This document shows, in pieces, positions 27,677 to 36,457 of a stretch of DNA of 64,000 bases; position 1 is the stretch's first letter; each line of letters starts with the position of its first letter. The notes under the pieces were generated by a model. It saw nothing but the letters and a program-made list of their open reading frames with translations. It was not told where the DNA came from and did no database searches. Location: assembly GCA_033765235.1 (NCBI GenBank), contig JANRIG010000012.1, positions 8,190-72,189 on the forward strand. The letters are read 5' to 3'. The DNA comes from JANRIG01 sp033765235. GTDB lineage: Bacteria > Bacteroidota > Bacteroidia > Cytophagales > UBA9547. A program made the position numbers and the translations under genes.

Positions 27677-28774
27677 TTGAAAAAAATACTGATAGTAGTA
27701 GGCACCAGGCCTAATTTTATAAAGATTACACAATTTGAAAAAATTTTTGCACAATATCCCGGAATATTTGCATACATATTAGTACACACCGGTCAGCATT
27801 ATGACTATAATATGGCCGATGTATTTTTTAGCCAGTTGCAAATAAAAAAGCCGGATTATTTTTTGGGAGCCAATACTCAAAATGTGCTCATGCAAACCTC
27901 TGATATCATCACTGGGCTCGATAAAATATTGGATGAGGTACATCCTGATTTGGTAATGGTGGTGGGAGATGTGAATTCTACTTTTGCTGCTGCATTTGCA
28001 GCACACAAAAAAGGCATCAAAATAGCACACCTCGAGGCAGGCTTGAGAAGTTTTGACAAAAATATGCCGGAGGAAAATAACAGGATACTTACAGACCATA
28101 TTGCTGACATATATTTTGTGACCGAACAAAGTGGTATGGACAATCTACTGCGCGAAGGCAAGAATATGAAAGATATACACATGGTAGGAAACACTATGAT
28201 AGATACACTCATAGCATACACACGAGGAGTAGAAGCCTCTCATATATTAGATCAGTACAAATTGGAAAAAGGTAATTATTGTTTAGCAACCTTTCACAGA
28301 CCATCTAATGTAGACACTGCAGATAGCCTCACACATACCGTGAAACTACTTATAGAAATAGCCAAGATGCACAAAATTATCTTTCCAATACACCCGCGTA
28401 CGTTGCAAAAACTTAAAGATTTTGGTCTTGAAAATATAATATCAAATCACACAAATATTGTGCTCACAGAGCCATTAGACTATTTTTCATTTCAAAAACT
28501 CACCAAATATGCCACTTTTGTACTCACTGACTCAGGAGGCATACAAGAAGAAACCACCTACTATGGTGTGCCTTGCCTCACACTACGCAAAAGTACAGAA
28601 AGACCTGTGACAGTAACCATTGGTAGCAACGAACTGTTGCCGTTTAACATAGATAAAATAGTATTAAAAATATCTGAAATTAATGACCATAAGTACAAAA
28701 AAGGAACTATACCTCCACTTTGGGACGGTAAGGCTACTGGGCGTGTAGTGGAAATACTCGATAAATTTTTGTAA
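27677..28774 (+). CDS. wecB: UDP-N-acetylglucosamine 2-epimerase (non-hydrolysing)
   Basis: This 365-residue GT-B-fold enzyme interconverts UDP-GlcNAc and UDP-ManNAc for surface polysaccharides. It shows VGTRPNFIK, HTGQHYDYNM, VVGDVNST, HLEAGLRSFDKNMPEENNR (catalytic acidic residues), ATFHRPSNVD and LTDSGGIQEE. The start is TTG: reading back in frame there is no ATG or GTG before a stop, and KKILIVVGTRPN aligns with family N-termini. It stands alone, not in a polysaccharide cluster; the WbpB-like gene at 36458 is the nearest sugar-nucleotide relative. Confidence 0.93.
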   Translation: MKKILIVVGTRPNFIKITQFEKIFAQYPGIFAYILVHTGQHYDYNMADVFFSQLQIKKPDYFLGANTQNVLMQTSDIITGLDKILDEVHPDLVMVVGDVNSTFAAAFAAHKKGIKIAHLEAGLRSFDKNMPEENNRILTDHIADIYFVTEQSGMDNLLREGKNMKDIHMVGNTMIDTLIAYTRGVEASHILDQYKLEKGNYCLATFHRPSNVDTADSLTHTVKLLIEIAKMHKIIFPIHPRTLQKLKDFGLENIISNHTNIVLTEPLDYFSFQKLTKYATFVLTDSGGIQEETTYYGVPCLTLRKSTERPVTVTIGSNELLPFNIDKIVLKISEINDHKYKKGTIPPLWDGKATGRVVEILDKFL

Positions 28775-28934
28775 TGAATAATAATATACAAACTTTATAT
28801 TACTACCAAAGGAAGCCATATATTAAACTTGATAAATACAAAAAACGGTATATTAAGGCAAAAAAAATCATTATAGATTAGCTATATCACCTTATGAGCG
28901 AGCACACTACTCAAGGTGCAATAAGGTAATATAT

Positions 28935-29747
28935 TTATAATGTAAGCAATGGGTTTTTTTCAGAGGCAAAATGCTTATACACCATTTTATCCATCCACTT
29001 TGGGAAAAATCTATTTAGCCACACTGTGAGCTTGCCTTGGGTGGTAAGTACCAAATCTCTCCGTTTATTTTTTATGGCGTGAATGATATGCGCTGCCACA
29101 GCCTCTGCACTCATGATTTTGGCCTCATCCAAGGGCGACTCTTGCTGGGCACTGCCTAAAGCATTGAGTGCAGTATTGCGAATATTGGTAGAGGTAAACC
29201 CCGGACATGCTACCAGCACATGCACCCCTGATTGCAACAGCTCTGTACGCAACGATTCTAAAAAACCCTGCATGGCAAACTTGGATGCCGAGTATCCGCT
29301 GCGCCCCGGCAGCCCTCTATAGCCTGCTATAGATGATATGCCCACTATCATTCCTTGGCTTTCTATCAGGTATGGCAAAGCATATTTGCAAGTATGTACA
29401 GTGCCCCAAAAGTTGGTGTCCATCACCTTTCTGAGCACCTCAGTATCAGCATCTTTGAAAAGAGCACGCATACTTATGCCTGCATTGCATACCACTATAT
29501 CCAGTTTGCCGTAGGTCTTGTATGCATGTTTTATCATGATACTGCAATCTGCCTCGCTGCACACATCGGCCACCACAGCACTTATGGCTATATTTTGTTG
29601 CATCAGTTCAAGTTCTGTTTGCATAAGCGTTTCTAAGCTGCGACCTGTAATTATTATTTTGCATTTTTCCTGTCCCAGCCTCACAGCCAGTGCTTTGCCT
29701 ATGCCGGATGTGCCACCTGTAATGAGTACTACTTTGTCTTTGAGCAT
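28935..29747 (-). CDS. SDR-family oxidoreductase
   Basis: This 270-residue short-chain dehydrogenase has the cofactor site TGGTSGIGKA, the NAG motif in VCNAGISM, and the catalytic Ser and YSASK (GYSASKFAMQGFLESLR). The TGRS residues after strand 2 favour NADP(H). A C-terminal hydrophobic and basic part after about residue 235 (LTVWLNRFFPKWMDKMVYKHF) suggests membrane contact, as in 3-ketosphinganine reductase-like SDRs; the substrate is unknown. The longer frame begins with a TTG at 29771; MLKDKVVLITGG at 29747 is the usual N-terminus. Confidence 0.85.
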   Translation of the reverse strand: MLKDKVVLITGGTSGIGKALAVRLGQEKCKIIITGRSLETLMQTELELMQQNIAISAVVADVCSEADCSIMIKHAYKTYGKLDIVVCNAGISMRALFKDADTEVLRKVMDTNFWGTVHTCKYALPYLIESQGMIVGISSIAGYRGLPGRSGYSASKFAMQGFLESLRTELLQSGVHVLVACPGFTSTNIRNTALNALGSAQQESPLDEAKIMSAEAVAAHIIHAIKNKRRDLVLTTQGKLTVWLNRFFPKWMDKMVYKHFASEKNPLLTL

Positions 29748-29825
29748 ATATTTAGGGTAAATATTATTCAATATTAAGTATCTTTATCTTTTCAGCTTAA
29801 AAATTTTATAGCATTTTTGCGTGTT

Positions 29826-30992
29826 ATGAACATTATATTATTCGACGATAAAGAATATTTCCATAGATTAAAACCTATCACCTATACTCGTCCTGTGGCA
29901 CAGATAAGAGTTGGGATTAAAACTATATATGAAAAATGGGTACCTCATGCTCACACGCTGAGTTATCTTACGCAAGATTATTTGAGCAAAAAATATCCTT
30001 CTAATTATGCCCATGAAAATGTGTATGTGAATGGCAGCATACTCCCTGACACAGACTTTGTAGCAAGTCTTTTGACCCTAAAACCAAACTATGCATTGGC
30101 AAAAAATGGTCACCTTTTGGCCTATAAATCAGCGTCAAAACTCACTTTACAAGAGCTATGGGGGTTACAAATCTCACCCATTACATATACTGATAAATAT
30201 ACTGCCATACAAAACCTGTGCGATATATTTGTAAATAACGGTACGCAATTACGTGCTGACTTTGAGCATATACGAAAAGGGCGCAAAACACAGATTATTG
30301 AAGACCAGTTTACCAAAGCCTATCATTTAGAAAATATATTTATAGAAGAAGGTGTAAAGCTGCGCAATGTACTGCTCAATGCAGAAAACGGACCTATATA
30401 TATTGGCAAAAATGCTGATATACAAGAAGGAGCTATCATTAGAGGAGCTTTTGCAATATGCGAAGGTGGAGTAATAAACATGGGAGCCAAAATACGTGGC
30501 GATGTCACCATAGGCCCATATTGCAAAGCCGGAGGCGAGATAAGCAACAGTATCATGATAGGCTACTCCAACAAAGCACATGACGGATTTCTCGGCAACT
30601 CGGTGATAGGGGAGTGGTGCAATATTGGTGCCGATACCAACACCTCAAATCTGAAAAATAATTATTCAGACATAAAATTGTGGAACTATATCTCCAATAA
30701 GTACGAAACTACAGAACGTATGTTTTGCGGCCTATTCATGGGAGACCATACCAAGTGCGGCATCAATACCATGTTCAACAGTGGCACCACAGTAGGAGTC
30801 TCTTGCAATATATTCGGAGGTGGATTTGCTGATAAATATCTTCCCAACTTTAGCTGGGGAGGTATGAATGAGGGCACCAAGTATGAATTTGACAAAGCTG
30901 TAGATGCTATAAAGCGTACCATGAAAAGACGTGAGATGACTTTAACTGATATTGACTTAAATATACTGAGCCATTTGCAAACCTATATATAA
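29826..30992 (+). CDS. GlmU-family putative sugar nucleotidyltransferase/acyltransferase
   Basis: This 388-residue protein has an N-terminal nucleotidyltransferase-like part (MNIILFDDKEYFHRLKPITYTRPVAQIRVG, where the RP-x-A segment resembles the family) and a C-terminal left-handed beta-helix with hexapeptide repeats (about 190-340; GPIYIGKNADIQEGAIIRGAF and similar). Bacteroidota carry this 'GlmU family protein' in addition to true GlmU; its substrate is unknown. The canonical LAAG-GTRM loop is absent from the N-terminus, so transferase activity is uncertain. Its stop overlaps the PAP2 start by one base. The ATG at 29826 is chosen over the TTG at 29817. Confidence 0.82.
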   Translation: MNIILFDDKEYFHRLKPITYTRPVAQIRVGIKTIYEKWVPHAHTLSYLTQDYLSKKYPSNYAHENVYVNGSILPDTDFVASLLTLKPNYALAKNGHLLAYKSASKLTLQELWGLQISPITYTDKYTAIQNLCDIFVNNGTQLRADFEHIRKGRKTQIIEDQFTKAYHLENIFIEEGVKLRNVLLNAENGPIYIGKNADIQEGAIIRGAFAICEGGVINMGAKIRGDVTIGPYCKAGGEISNSIMIGYSNKAHDGFLGNSVIGEWCNIGADTNTSNLKNNYSDIKLWNYISNKYETTERMFCGLFMGDHTKCGINTMFNSGTTVGVSCNIFGGGFADKYLPNFSWGGMNEGTKYEFDKAVDAIKRTMKRREMTLTDIDLNILSHLQTYI

Positions 30993-31681
30993 TGAAAAAT
31001 TATTTCCAACGAAAATTTGAGCCGTACATGGCTTACCTTATTCTGATGAGTGCCCTTTTTATCAATGGATTTTTATACATGATGATGTTCAAAAAAGGTG
31101 AAATTGAGCTATTTATCAATCGCAATTGGAGTCCTGCAGCGGATGTATTTTATCCATATTATACCCATGTGGGCGATGGGCTCACCTTCACGGCAGTAAT
31201 TGTGATTTTGTTATTTGTCAAGTATTATTATGCCTTGAGTGCAGCCTTGGTATTTGGTGTGTCATCACTCATGGCTCAATTTCTCAAGCGTGTAGTATTT
31301 TTTGATGAGGCACGCCCCAAGATATTTTTTACCGAAGGGCATTGGCGCAGCGATTTTCATGTGGTGCCCGGCGTAGATATTCATCATCATTTGTCATTTC
31401 CATCGGGACACACTACTACAGCCTTTGCATTGGCCACTTTTATAGTATTATATTTGTTAGGCTCACCTAAGTATTATTTTTTGCAACTTGTATGTTTTGT
31501 TATGGCACTGTTTGTAGGTGTGTCGCGTATTTACCTTATCCAACATTTTTTTATAGACACCTATTTTGGTGCTATGCTCGGCAGCATATTTGCAGGATTT
31601 GTGTACATGATAGCACACAGCAACACACAATTAAGAGATAATAAGTTTTTGCAAGGCTCTCTCCTTCGCAAGAGTGGTTGA
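30992..31681 (+). CDS. PAP2-superfamily phosphatase
   Basis: This 229-residue membrane protein has about six helices and the three phosphatase motifs: FLKRVVFFDEARPK, FPSGHTTTAF (137-140 PSGH) and GVSRIYLIQHFFIDT (Arg179, His185). It likely removes phosphate from a lipid such as undecaprenyl pyrophosphate or phosphatidic acid; the exact substrate cannot be told. Translation is coupled to the GlmU-like gene (TAATG). Confidence 0.88.
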   Translation: MKNYFQRKFEPYMAYLILMSALFINGFLYMMMFKKGEIELFINRNWSPAADVFYPYYTHVGDGLTFTAVIVILLFVKYYYALSAALVFGVSSLMAQFLKRVVFFDEARPKIFFTEGHWRSDFHVVPGVDIHHHLSFPSGHTTTAFALATFIVLYLLGSPKYYFLQLVCFVMALFVGVSRIYLIQHFFIDTYFGAMLGSIFAGFVYMIAHSNTQLRDNKFLQGSLLRKSG

Positions 31682-31699
31682 TTATCATGATAAATAAAA

Positions 31700-31870
31700 T
31701 TATATTTTTCTCTTATCTGTACGCTTGATATACACAAACCATAAAAAAAAGAAACAAGACAACATTACCAACCAATAGCTATTCATAAAGCCATTGAGCA
31801 TGATTTGGTGAATGGCAATCACTAAAAAAACCACTGATAATGAAAAAATAATTACTCCAAATATTTTCAT
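31700..31870 (-). CDS. Small two-helix membrane protein, 56 residues
   Basis: This short frame starts at the ATG at 31870 and ends with TAA at 31700-31702. It encodes two hydrophobic helices (about residues 4-20 and 32-47) joined by a short HQIMLNGFMN turn, and a basic tail (YIKRTDKRKI). A proper -7 box (TATATTTG, 31897-31904) lies about 27 nt upstream, which supports a real gene. I recognise no family. It is convergent with the PAP2 gene (18-bp gap) and divergent from the glutamate-synthase-like gene. Confidence 0.6.
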   Translation of the reverse strand: MKIFGVIIFSLSVVFLVIAIHQIMLNGFMNSYWLVMLSCFFFLWFVYIKRTDKRKI

Positions 31871-31896
31871 ATAAAATATATTTAATATCTTTTCGG

Positions 31897-31904
31897 CAAA
31901 TATA
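31897..31904 (-). promoter_or_regulatory. -7 box for the small membrane protein
   Basis: TATATTTG on the minus strand matches TAnnTTTG exactly, 26 nt before the ATG codon. Confidence 0.4.
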
Positions 31905-31919
31905 TAATACTATTCTACT

Positions 31920-33518
31920 ATGGAAGATAAAGAACTAAAAATGCTTGAGATTGAGATTGACATTTTTATCTATGTTGTCATTGGTATATTGCTATTTTTG
32001 GTAATTGTGGCCATAAAAGATATATTCTTCAACAAAAAACAAACCATTAAGCACAATTTCCCGGTCATAGGGCACTTGAGGTATTTGCTCGAAAAAATAG
32101 GTCCTGAACTGCGCCAGTATATAGTAGCAAACAATAGAGAGGAGTTGCCATTCAACCGAAGCCAGCGCTCTTGGATATATGCCTCTGCCAAAAAAGAAAA
32201 TAACTATTCAGGATTTGGTACAGACCAAGATATATATGCCCCCGGACATATTTTCATAAAACCTGCAGTATTTCCGTACAAAGTATCTCATGACCATGTA
32301 AACCATAAAGACCCCGGATTTTTGCCATGTGCCAAGGTAATGGGCTTGTACAACGGTCGACGCAGACCATTTAGACCATACTCTGCCGTGAACATATCTG
32401 CTATGAGCTATGGCTCTCTTTCAGCTACTGCTATGGAAGCACTCAATAAAGGAGCCAAAAAAGCAGGATGCTACCATATCACAGGCGAGGGCGGTCTGTC
32501 GCCATACCATCAGTTTGGCTCTGATGTCATATTCCATTTTGGTACAGGCTACTTTGGCGTGCGCGATGATGATGGCAACTTTTCGTTGCCCAAGCTGGTG
32601 CAGTTGGTTCAAGACAAGCCATTTATAAGAGCGATAGAGATAAAACTTTCACAAGGTGCCAAGCCGGGCAAAGGAGGAGTGCTTCCGGCAGCCAAAATAT
32701 CAAAAGAAATAGCAGATATACGCCATGTACCTTTGGGCAAAGATGTGCTATCGCCCGTCACACACAAAGCCTTTAATGATGTGCCGGGGTTGCTCAGGTT
32801 TATAGAAGAGATAGCAGATGCCACGGGCTTACCTGTGGGTTTCAAATCTGCCGTTGGCAAAATGGAGCACTGGGAAGAGCTCGCAGACCTTATGGTAAAA
32901 ACCAAAAAAGGTCCTGACTTCATTACTATAGACGGAGGCGAAGGTGGCACAGGTGCTGCACCACCTGCCTTTGCAGACAGTGTATCTCTCCCTTTTGTGC
33001 ATGCATTTGCCAATGTATATAAGGTATTTGCATCCCGTGGGCTCACAGACCGTATAGTATTTTGTGCTTCGGGCAAGTTGGGCTTTCCTGCCAATGCACT
33101 CATGGCATTTTCCATGGGAGCAGATTGTATCAATGTAGCGCGCGAGGCCATGATGTCTATAGGATGTATACAAGCACAAATATGCCATACCAATCATTGC
33201 CCTGCGGGCATAGCCACCTCCAGCAAATGGCTTATGTCGGGGCTAGACCCAACTTTGAAATCTGAAAGATTTTATAATTATGTAAAAAATTTAAGAAAAG
33301 AAATGCTCGAGATTACACATGCCTGTGGCTACGAGCATCCCTGCCAAATGAAGATGGAAGATGTAGAGCTCAGCTCTGGAGGTCATGAGCTCACCAAAAC
33401 ATTGCAAGACAACTATGGATACGAAAAAAATCCGATAGACTTCAAAGGTATGCTTTCACTGCAGCAGTGCGAGTACCTTGGAGGGCTTGCTACAGCCAAA
33501 AAAGAGGTGACAGCTTAG
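31920..33518 (+). CDS. FMN-binding glutamate-synthase-family protein
   Basis: This 532-residue protein has one N-terminal membrane helix (about 15-32) and a glutamate-synthase central FMN-binding domain. It shows AVNISAMSYGSLSATAMEALN, TGEGGLSPYH, KLSQGAKPGKGGVLP, TIDGGEGGTGAAPP and the Cys-rich CIQAQICHTNHCPAGIATS (3Fe-4S-type cluster Cys). There is no glutaminase or NAD(P)H subunit gene nearby, so it is not a normal GOGAT; the reaction is unknown. The internal Met at 31941 is an alternative start. Confidence 0.88.
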   Translation: MEDKELKMLEIEIDIFIYVVIGILLFLVIVAIKDIFFNKKQTIKHNFPVIGHLRYLLEKIGPELRQYIVANNREELPFNRSQRSWIYASAKKENNYSGFGTDQDIYAPGHIFIKPAVFPYKVSHDHVNHKDPGFLPCAKVMGLYNGRRRPFRPYSAVNISAMSYGSLSATAMEALNKGAKKAGCYHITGEGGLSPYHQFGSDVIFHFGTGYFGVRDDDGNFSLPKLVQLVQDKPFIRAIEIKLSQGAKPGKGGVLPAAKISKEIADIRHVPLGKDVLSPVTHKAFNDVPGLLRFIEEIADATGLPVGFKSAVGKMEHWEELADLMVKTKKGPDFITIDGGEGGTGAAPPAFADSVSLPFVHAFANVYKVFASRGLTDRIVFCASGKLGFPANALMAFSMGADCINVAREAMMSIGCIQAQICHTNHCPAGIATSSKWLMSGLDPTLKSERFYNYVKNLRKEMLEITHACGYEHPCQMKMEDVELSSGGHELTKTLQDNYGYEKNPIDFKGMLSLQQCEYLGGLATAKKEVTA

Positions 33519-33679
33519 CCCCAAAATAGCTATTGAACTTAATATTATAGGTATATATAGATTCAAATTTATACACATCTCTCATTTTTGATAGGATTAA
33601 ATAGAATATATATGTGTTGAAAATATTACAAATAGTTATATGCGGGCTATGTTTAGTGCAATAATATAAATATATTTTG

Positions 33680-33687
33680 TACCTTTG
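33680..33687 (+). promoter_or_regulatory. -7 box for the coiled-coil nuclease gene
   Basis: TACCTTTG matches TAnnTTTG, with the ATG at 33714 about 26 nt downstream. Confidence 0.45.
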
Positions 33688-33713
33688 ACCACGCAATATC
33701 ACTACTCATCATC

Positions 33714-34487
33714 ATGGAAAGAATAGACCGCATAGAAGCAGGAATCATTGAACTTCAAAAAAGCCACGCTGAAACAGAAAAAATCATCATGGCTGGATTT
33801 ACCAGATTGCAAAAGCGTCAGGAAAAAACAGATGAACAGCTTGCTAAAACAGATGCACAGCTTGCTAAAACAGATGCACAACTTGCCAAAACAGATGCAC
33901 AGCTTGCCAAAACAGATGCACAGCTTGCCAAAACAGATGCACAGCTTGCTAAAACAGATGCACAGCTTGCCAAAACAGATGCACAGCTTGCCAAAACAGA
34001 TGCTTCCATTCAAGCTTTACAGAAAAGCCACGCTGAAACAGAAGCTCAAGTAAAAGAAACTTCACGAATTCTTAGTAACATAGGGTTTAATTTAGGCATT
34101 GTAGCCGAGGAATATTTTTATCATGCCATGGTTGATAGACCTGTCTTAGGAGGCATCACCTTCGATACAGTAGAAGCCAATATCAAAAGCCGTACCAAAA
34201 CTGCAGAAGATGAGTTTGATATAGTGATGTACAACGGCGACAGCATAGGGCTCATAGAAATAAAACACAAAGTACACCCCTCAGATTTGGTGACACTCAC
34301 CACACAAAAAGTACAAAACTTCAGGTCACTCTTTCCCGACTATAAAGATTATAAAATATACTTAGGCATAGCAGGCATGAGTGTGCCCGAGGAGGTAGCC
34401 AAGCAAGCACAAAGCAAAGGTATAGCTGTGCTCAGGCAAAAAGGAGAGGTAACCGAGATTAGCGATAAGCACCTCACCGCATATTGA
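33714..34487 (+). CDS. Coiled-coil protein with heptad tandem repeat and PD-(D/E)XK nuclease-like domain
   Basis: This 257-residue protein has a long N-terminal coiled coil that contains eight exact QLAKTDA heptads (residues about 42-97), flanked on both sides by copies of LQKSHAETE. The C-terminal domain (about 120-257) shows EFDIVMYNGDSIGLIEIKHK, where Asp and E-x-K fit a PD-(D/E)XK nuclease core, like DUF3782-type proteins. The DNA of the heptads is almost identical from unit to unit (21 bp). No partner methylase or restriction gene is adjacent. A role in DNA cleavage or repair is inferred, not shown. Confidence 0.75.
   Translation: MERIDRIEAGIIELQKSHAETEKIIMAGFTRLQKRQEKTDEQLAKTDAQLAKTDAQLAKTDAQLAKTDAQLAKTDAQLAKTDAQLAKTDAQLAKTDASIQALQKSHAETEAQVKETSRILSNIGFNLGIVAEEYFYHAMVDRPVLGGITFDTVEANIKSRTKTAEDEFDIVMYNGDSIGLIEIKHKVHPSDLVTLTTQKVQNFRSLFPDYKDYKIYLGIAGMSVPEEVAKQAQSKGIAVLRQKGEVTEISDKHLTAY
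33837..34004 (+). repeat. Eight tandem 21-bp repeats inside a gene
   Basis: Units of the form CAGCTTGCCAAAACAGATGC(A) occur eight times, differing mainly at a C/T in the GCC/GCT Ala codon. One unit equals one QLAKTDA heptad, so unit gain or loss keeps the frame. Confidence 0.95.
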
Positions 34488-34508
34488 TATTGAATGGAGG
34501 GAAAATTT

Positions 34509-35078
34509 CTACTTTGCTACTCTGTCGGGGTTTTCGGTCAAATATGCTTTCCAACTTTTTTCCTGTTTCGAAAACACTGTTTTGTTTTGAAAATGGTGAC
34601 AAAGAGCCACAGCCAGTGCATCGGTAGCATCAAATAAGTCGGGCATTTGTTTTATATTAAACATCTGTATAAGCATAGCAGCTACTTGCTCTTTGCTGGC
34701 GTTGCCATTGCCGGTCACCGATTGCTTAATTTTTTTAGGAGCATACTCTACCACAGGTATGCCTCTTTGCAAAGCAGGACCCAGCGCTACCCCTTGTGCA
34801 CGCCCCAGTTTGAGCATTGATTGTATATTTTTCCCATAAAATGGGGCTTCTATAGCCATATAGTCGGGCATGAACTCCTCAAGCAATTGTGAAACTTTGT
34901 CATAAATTTTTTTCAATTTCAATGCATGATCGTGGGCATCATACTTGCTCAGGTGTATCACACCATATTGTATAAGATTTATCTTTTGATTTATAACAGC
35001 TATTACCCCAAAACCCATTAAATTTGTACCAGGGTCCACACCCAATATTATTTTCTCTTCGTTTGCAGTTTTTACCAT
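34509..35078 (-). CDS. ruvC: Holliday junction resolvase RuvC
   Basis: This 189-residue endonuclease cuts four-way junctions with RuvAB. The four acidic metal-binding residues are visible: Asp15 (LGVDPGTN), Glu77 (MAIEAPFYG), and Asp150 and Asp153 (LFDATDALAVALCHH). GRAQGVAL and the basic TGNGNASKEQV loop are also typical. ruvA and ruvB are not in the window. The 5' end overlaps that of the divergent flippase-like gene. Confidence 0.96.
   Translation of the reverse strand: MVKTANEEKIILGVDPGTNLMGFGVIAVINQKINLIQYGVIHLSKYDAHDHALKLKKIYDKVSQLLEEFMPDYMAIEAPFYGKNIQSMLKLGRAQGVALGPALQRGIPVVEYAPKKIKQSVTGNGNASKEQVAAMLIQMFNIKQMPDLFDATDALAVALCHHFQNKTVFSKQEKSWKAYLTENPDRVAK
35019..35026 (+). promoter_or_regulatory. 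-7 box inside the ruvC 5' region, for the divergent gene
   Basis: TAAATTTG on the plus strand, antisense to ruvC codons. It includes the TTG at 35024 that would open the longest frame of the next gene, so the real start must be downstream. Confidence 0.4.
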
Positions 35079-36055
35079 ATCATATTGACCAAAAAAAAGT
35101 ACTATTTTATGTAAAATGTATCACTGCCATAGGTACTTTGGGATACTGCACTTACCTTTTTTATGCAGATGGCAATTTTTATGTACAAATGTATGAAGTC
35201 ATAGTATTACATTTGCAATATAAATACAATAATCCATATTTTATAGCCTCCATGATGCTCATGCCTATAAATATATTTATAGAAGTAGCAAAATGGAAAT
35301 TTTTGGCATCAAAGCACTCACACACCTCCTATATAGATGCTGCCAAAGGGGTGGTGGCAGGGCTCACACTGGGGTTTATCACACCTCATGCTTTGGGCGA
35401 CTATTTGGCAAGGGTATATTTCATGAAAAGTGACCACAAAATACAAAGCATAGGTTTAGTACTTATAAGTCGCATATCGCAGTTTTATATTACGCTTTTT
35501 TTTGGTTTGTTAGGTTTTTATGTCATGTATAGGTTCAGTATTATTGCCGAAGATTATATTAACTTTCCGGTGTTGGTGCTATTTGCTGTATGTTGTGTGC
35601 TCTCGGTATATCTCATGACTCACTATGATATGGTAGAGTATTTTTTGCTGTCTTTCAAGCCTTTGGCACAAATCAATTATTATTTTTTGATACTGAAGCA
35701 ATATTCGCTCAACGATTTTTCTACCGTATTGCTGCTTTCATTGGGCAGATATGTAGTGTTTTGCATGCAATTTTTATTTTTGTTAAAATTTTTTGAGATA
35801 GATTATTACAATATACTCATAATAGCAGGTGTGTGGCTCATATTTTTTGTAAAAAGTTTGTTGCCTACCTTCAACTTTTTGACCGGGCTTGGGGTGCGAG
35901 AGGTGGCTACTTTATTTTTTTTGGGCAACTTGGGCTTGCAAAAAATCTCTGTGGTATCAGCCAGTTTCATGCTTTGGCTTATCAATATATTATTGCCTGT
36001 GATGGTGGGCTTAATTGTGATTATTACAGCGCGTTTTCGTAAAATTACCACCTAA
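35063..36055 (+). CDS. Lysylphosphatidylglycerol-synthase transmembrane-domain (flippase-like) protein
   Basis: This membrane protein of about 330 residues has some eight helices and the conserved blocks of the UPF0104/LPG-synthase membrane region: EVAKWKFLAS, GVVAGLTLGFITPHALGDYLARVYF and LTGLGVREVATLFFLG. Only the membrane part is present, with no lysyl-transferase domain, so lipid transport across the membrane is a likely role. No ATG or GTG precedes the first helix in frame. TTG at 35063 is preferred because TTG at 35024 is within a -7 box; the ATG at 35189 would lose helix 1. The first bases overlap ruvC by 16 nt. Confidence 0.72.
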   Translation: MQFLPYHIDQKKVLFYVKCITAIGTLGYCTYLFYADGNFYVQMYEVIVLHLQYKYNNPYFIASMMLMPINIFIEVAKWKFLASKHSHTSYIDAAKGVVAGLTLGFITPHALGDYLARVYFMKSDHKIQSIGLVLISRISQFYITLFFGLLGFYVMYRFSIIAEDYINFPVLVLFAVCCVLSVYLMTHYDMVEYFLLSFKPLAQINYYFLILKQYSLNDFSTVLLLSLGRYVVFCMQFLFLLKFFEIDYYNILIIAGVWLIFFVKSLLPTFNFLTGLGVREVATLFFLGNLGLQKISVVSASFMLWLINILLPVMVGLIVIITARFRKITT

Positions 36056-36457
36056 AGGAGCGATGAAAATGCAAGAATTATAGTACATTGATATTTTTTT
36101 ATCATCAAAAACAAACAATAATATTCTACATAATTATTAGTTGTCATCCGGATGAGTAAGGTTTTGATATTAAATATTTGACCAAAAAAATGTCACCTCT
36201 GCGTCTTAAACTACCACAATACTACATACAGAACAATGTAAATTTATTACGTAAACGAAGGAAATTATACCCCTGAGTGTAACTGTTGCAGAGGGCTGCA
36301 ATGCCACTGCTAATGATATCACCCTCGCCAATGCCCAAAAAATTATATTTCAAATGGAAGATTTATACATAAATCAAAAATAAGTAAGGGGGTATTATAT
36401 CATTACCATAAAATTCAGATATTTGCCATATATATATGTCACTTATTATCATAAATA
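36056..36457. other. 402-bp gap without an intact gene
   Basis: Apart from the 36255-36383 coding-like fragment, and a 28-codon basic frame from an ATG at 36190 that I do not trust, no promoter pair, hairpin or RNA gene was recognised here. Confidence 0.5.
36255..36383 (+). pseudogene. Possible gene remnant (42 codons, no start)
   Basis: After a stop at 36252 there is an open stretch to TAA at 36381-36383 with codon choice like real genes here, reading ...PLSVTVAEGCNATAND... and ending in MEDLYINQK. It has no start codon at its head, so it looks like the 3' end of a lost gene. The family is not recognised. Confidence 0.3.

Noticed and set aside
32609..33193. 194-codon minus-strand frame within the glutamate-synthase-like gene
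   Set aside because: Antisense shadow of conserved FMN-domain codons, no promoter or family features.
33702..34013. Minus-strand frame with repeated CICFGKL, looking like a cysteine-rich protein
   Set aside because: It is the antisense of the QLAKTDA repeats; the plus-strand frame is longer, has a -7 box and a nuclease domain.
36190..36276. 28-codon basic frame starting at ATG 36190
   Set aside because: Too short, no family features, and only a near-match to a -7 box upstream.
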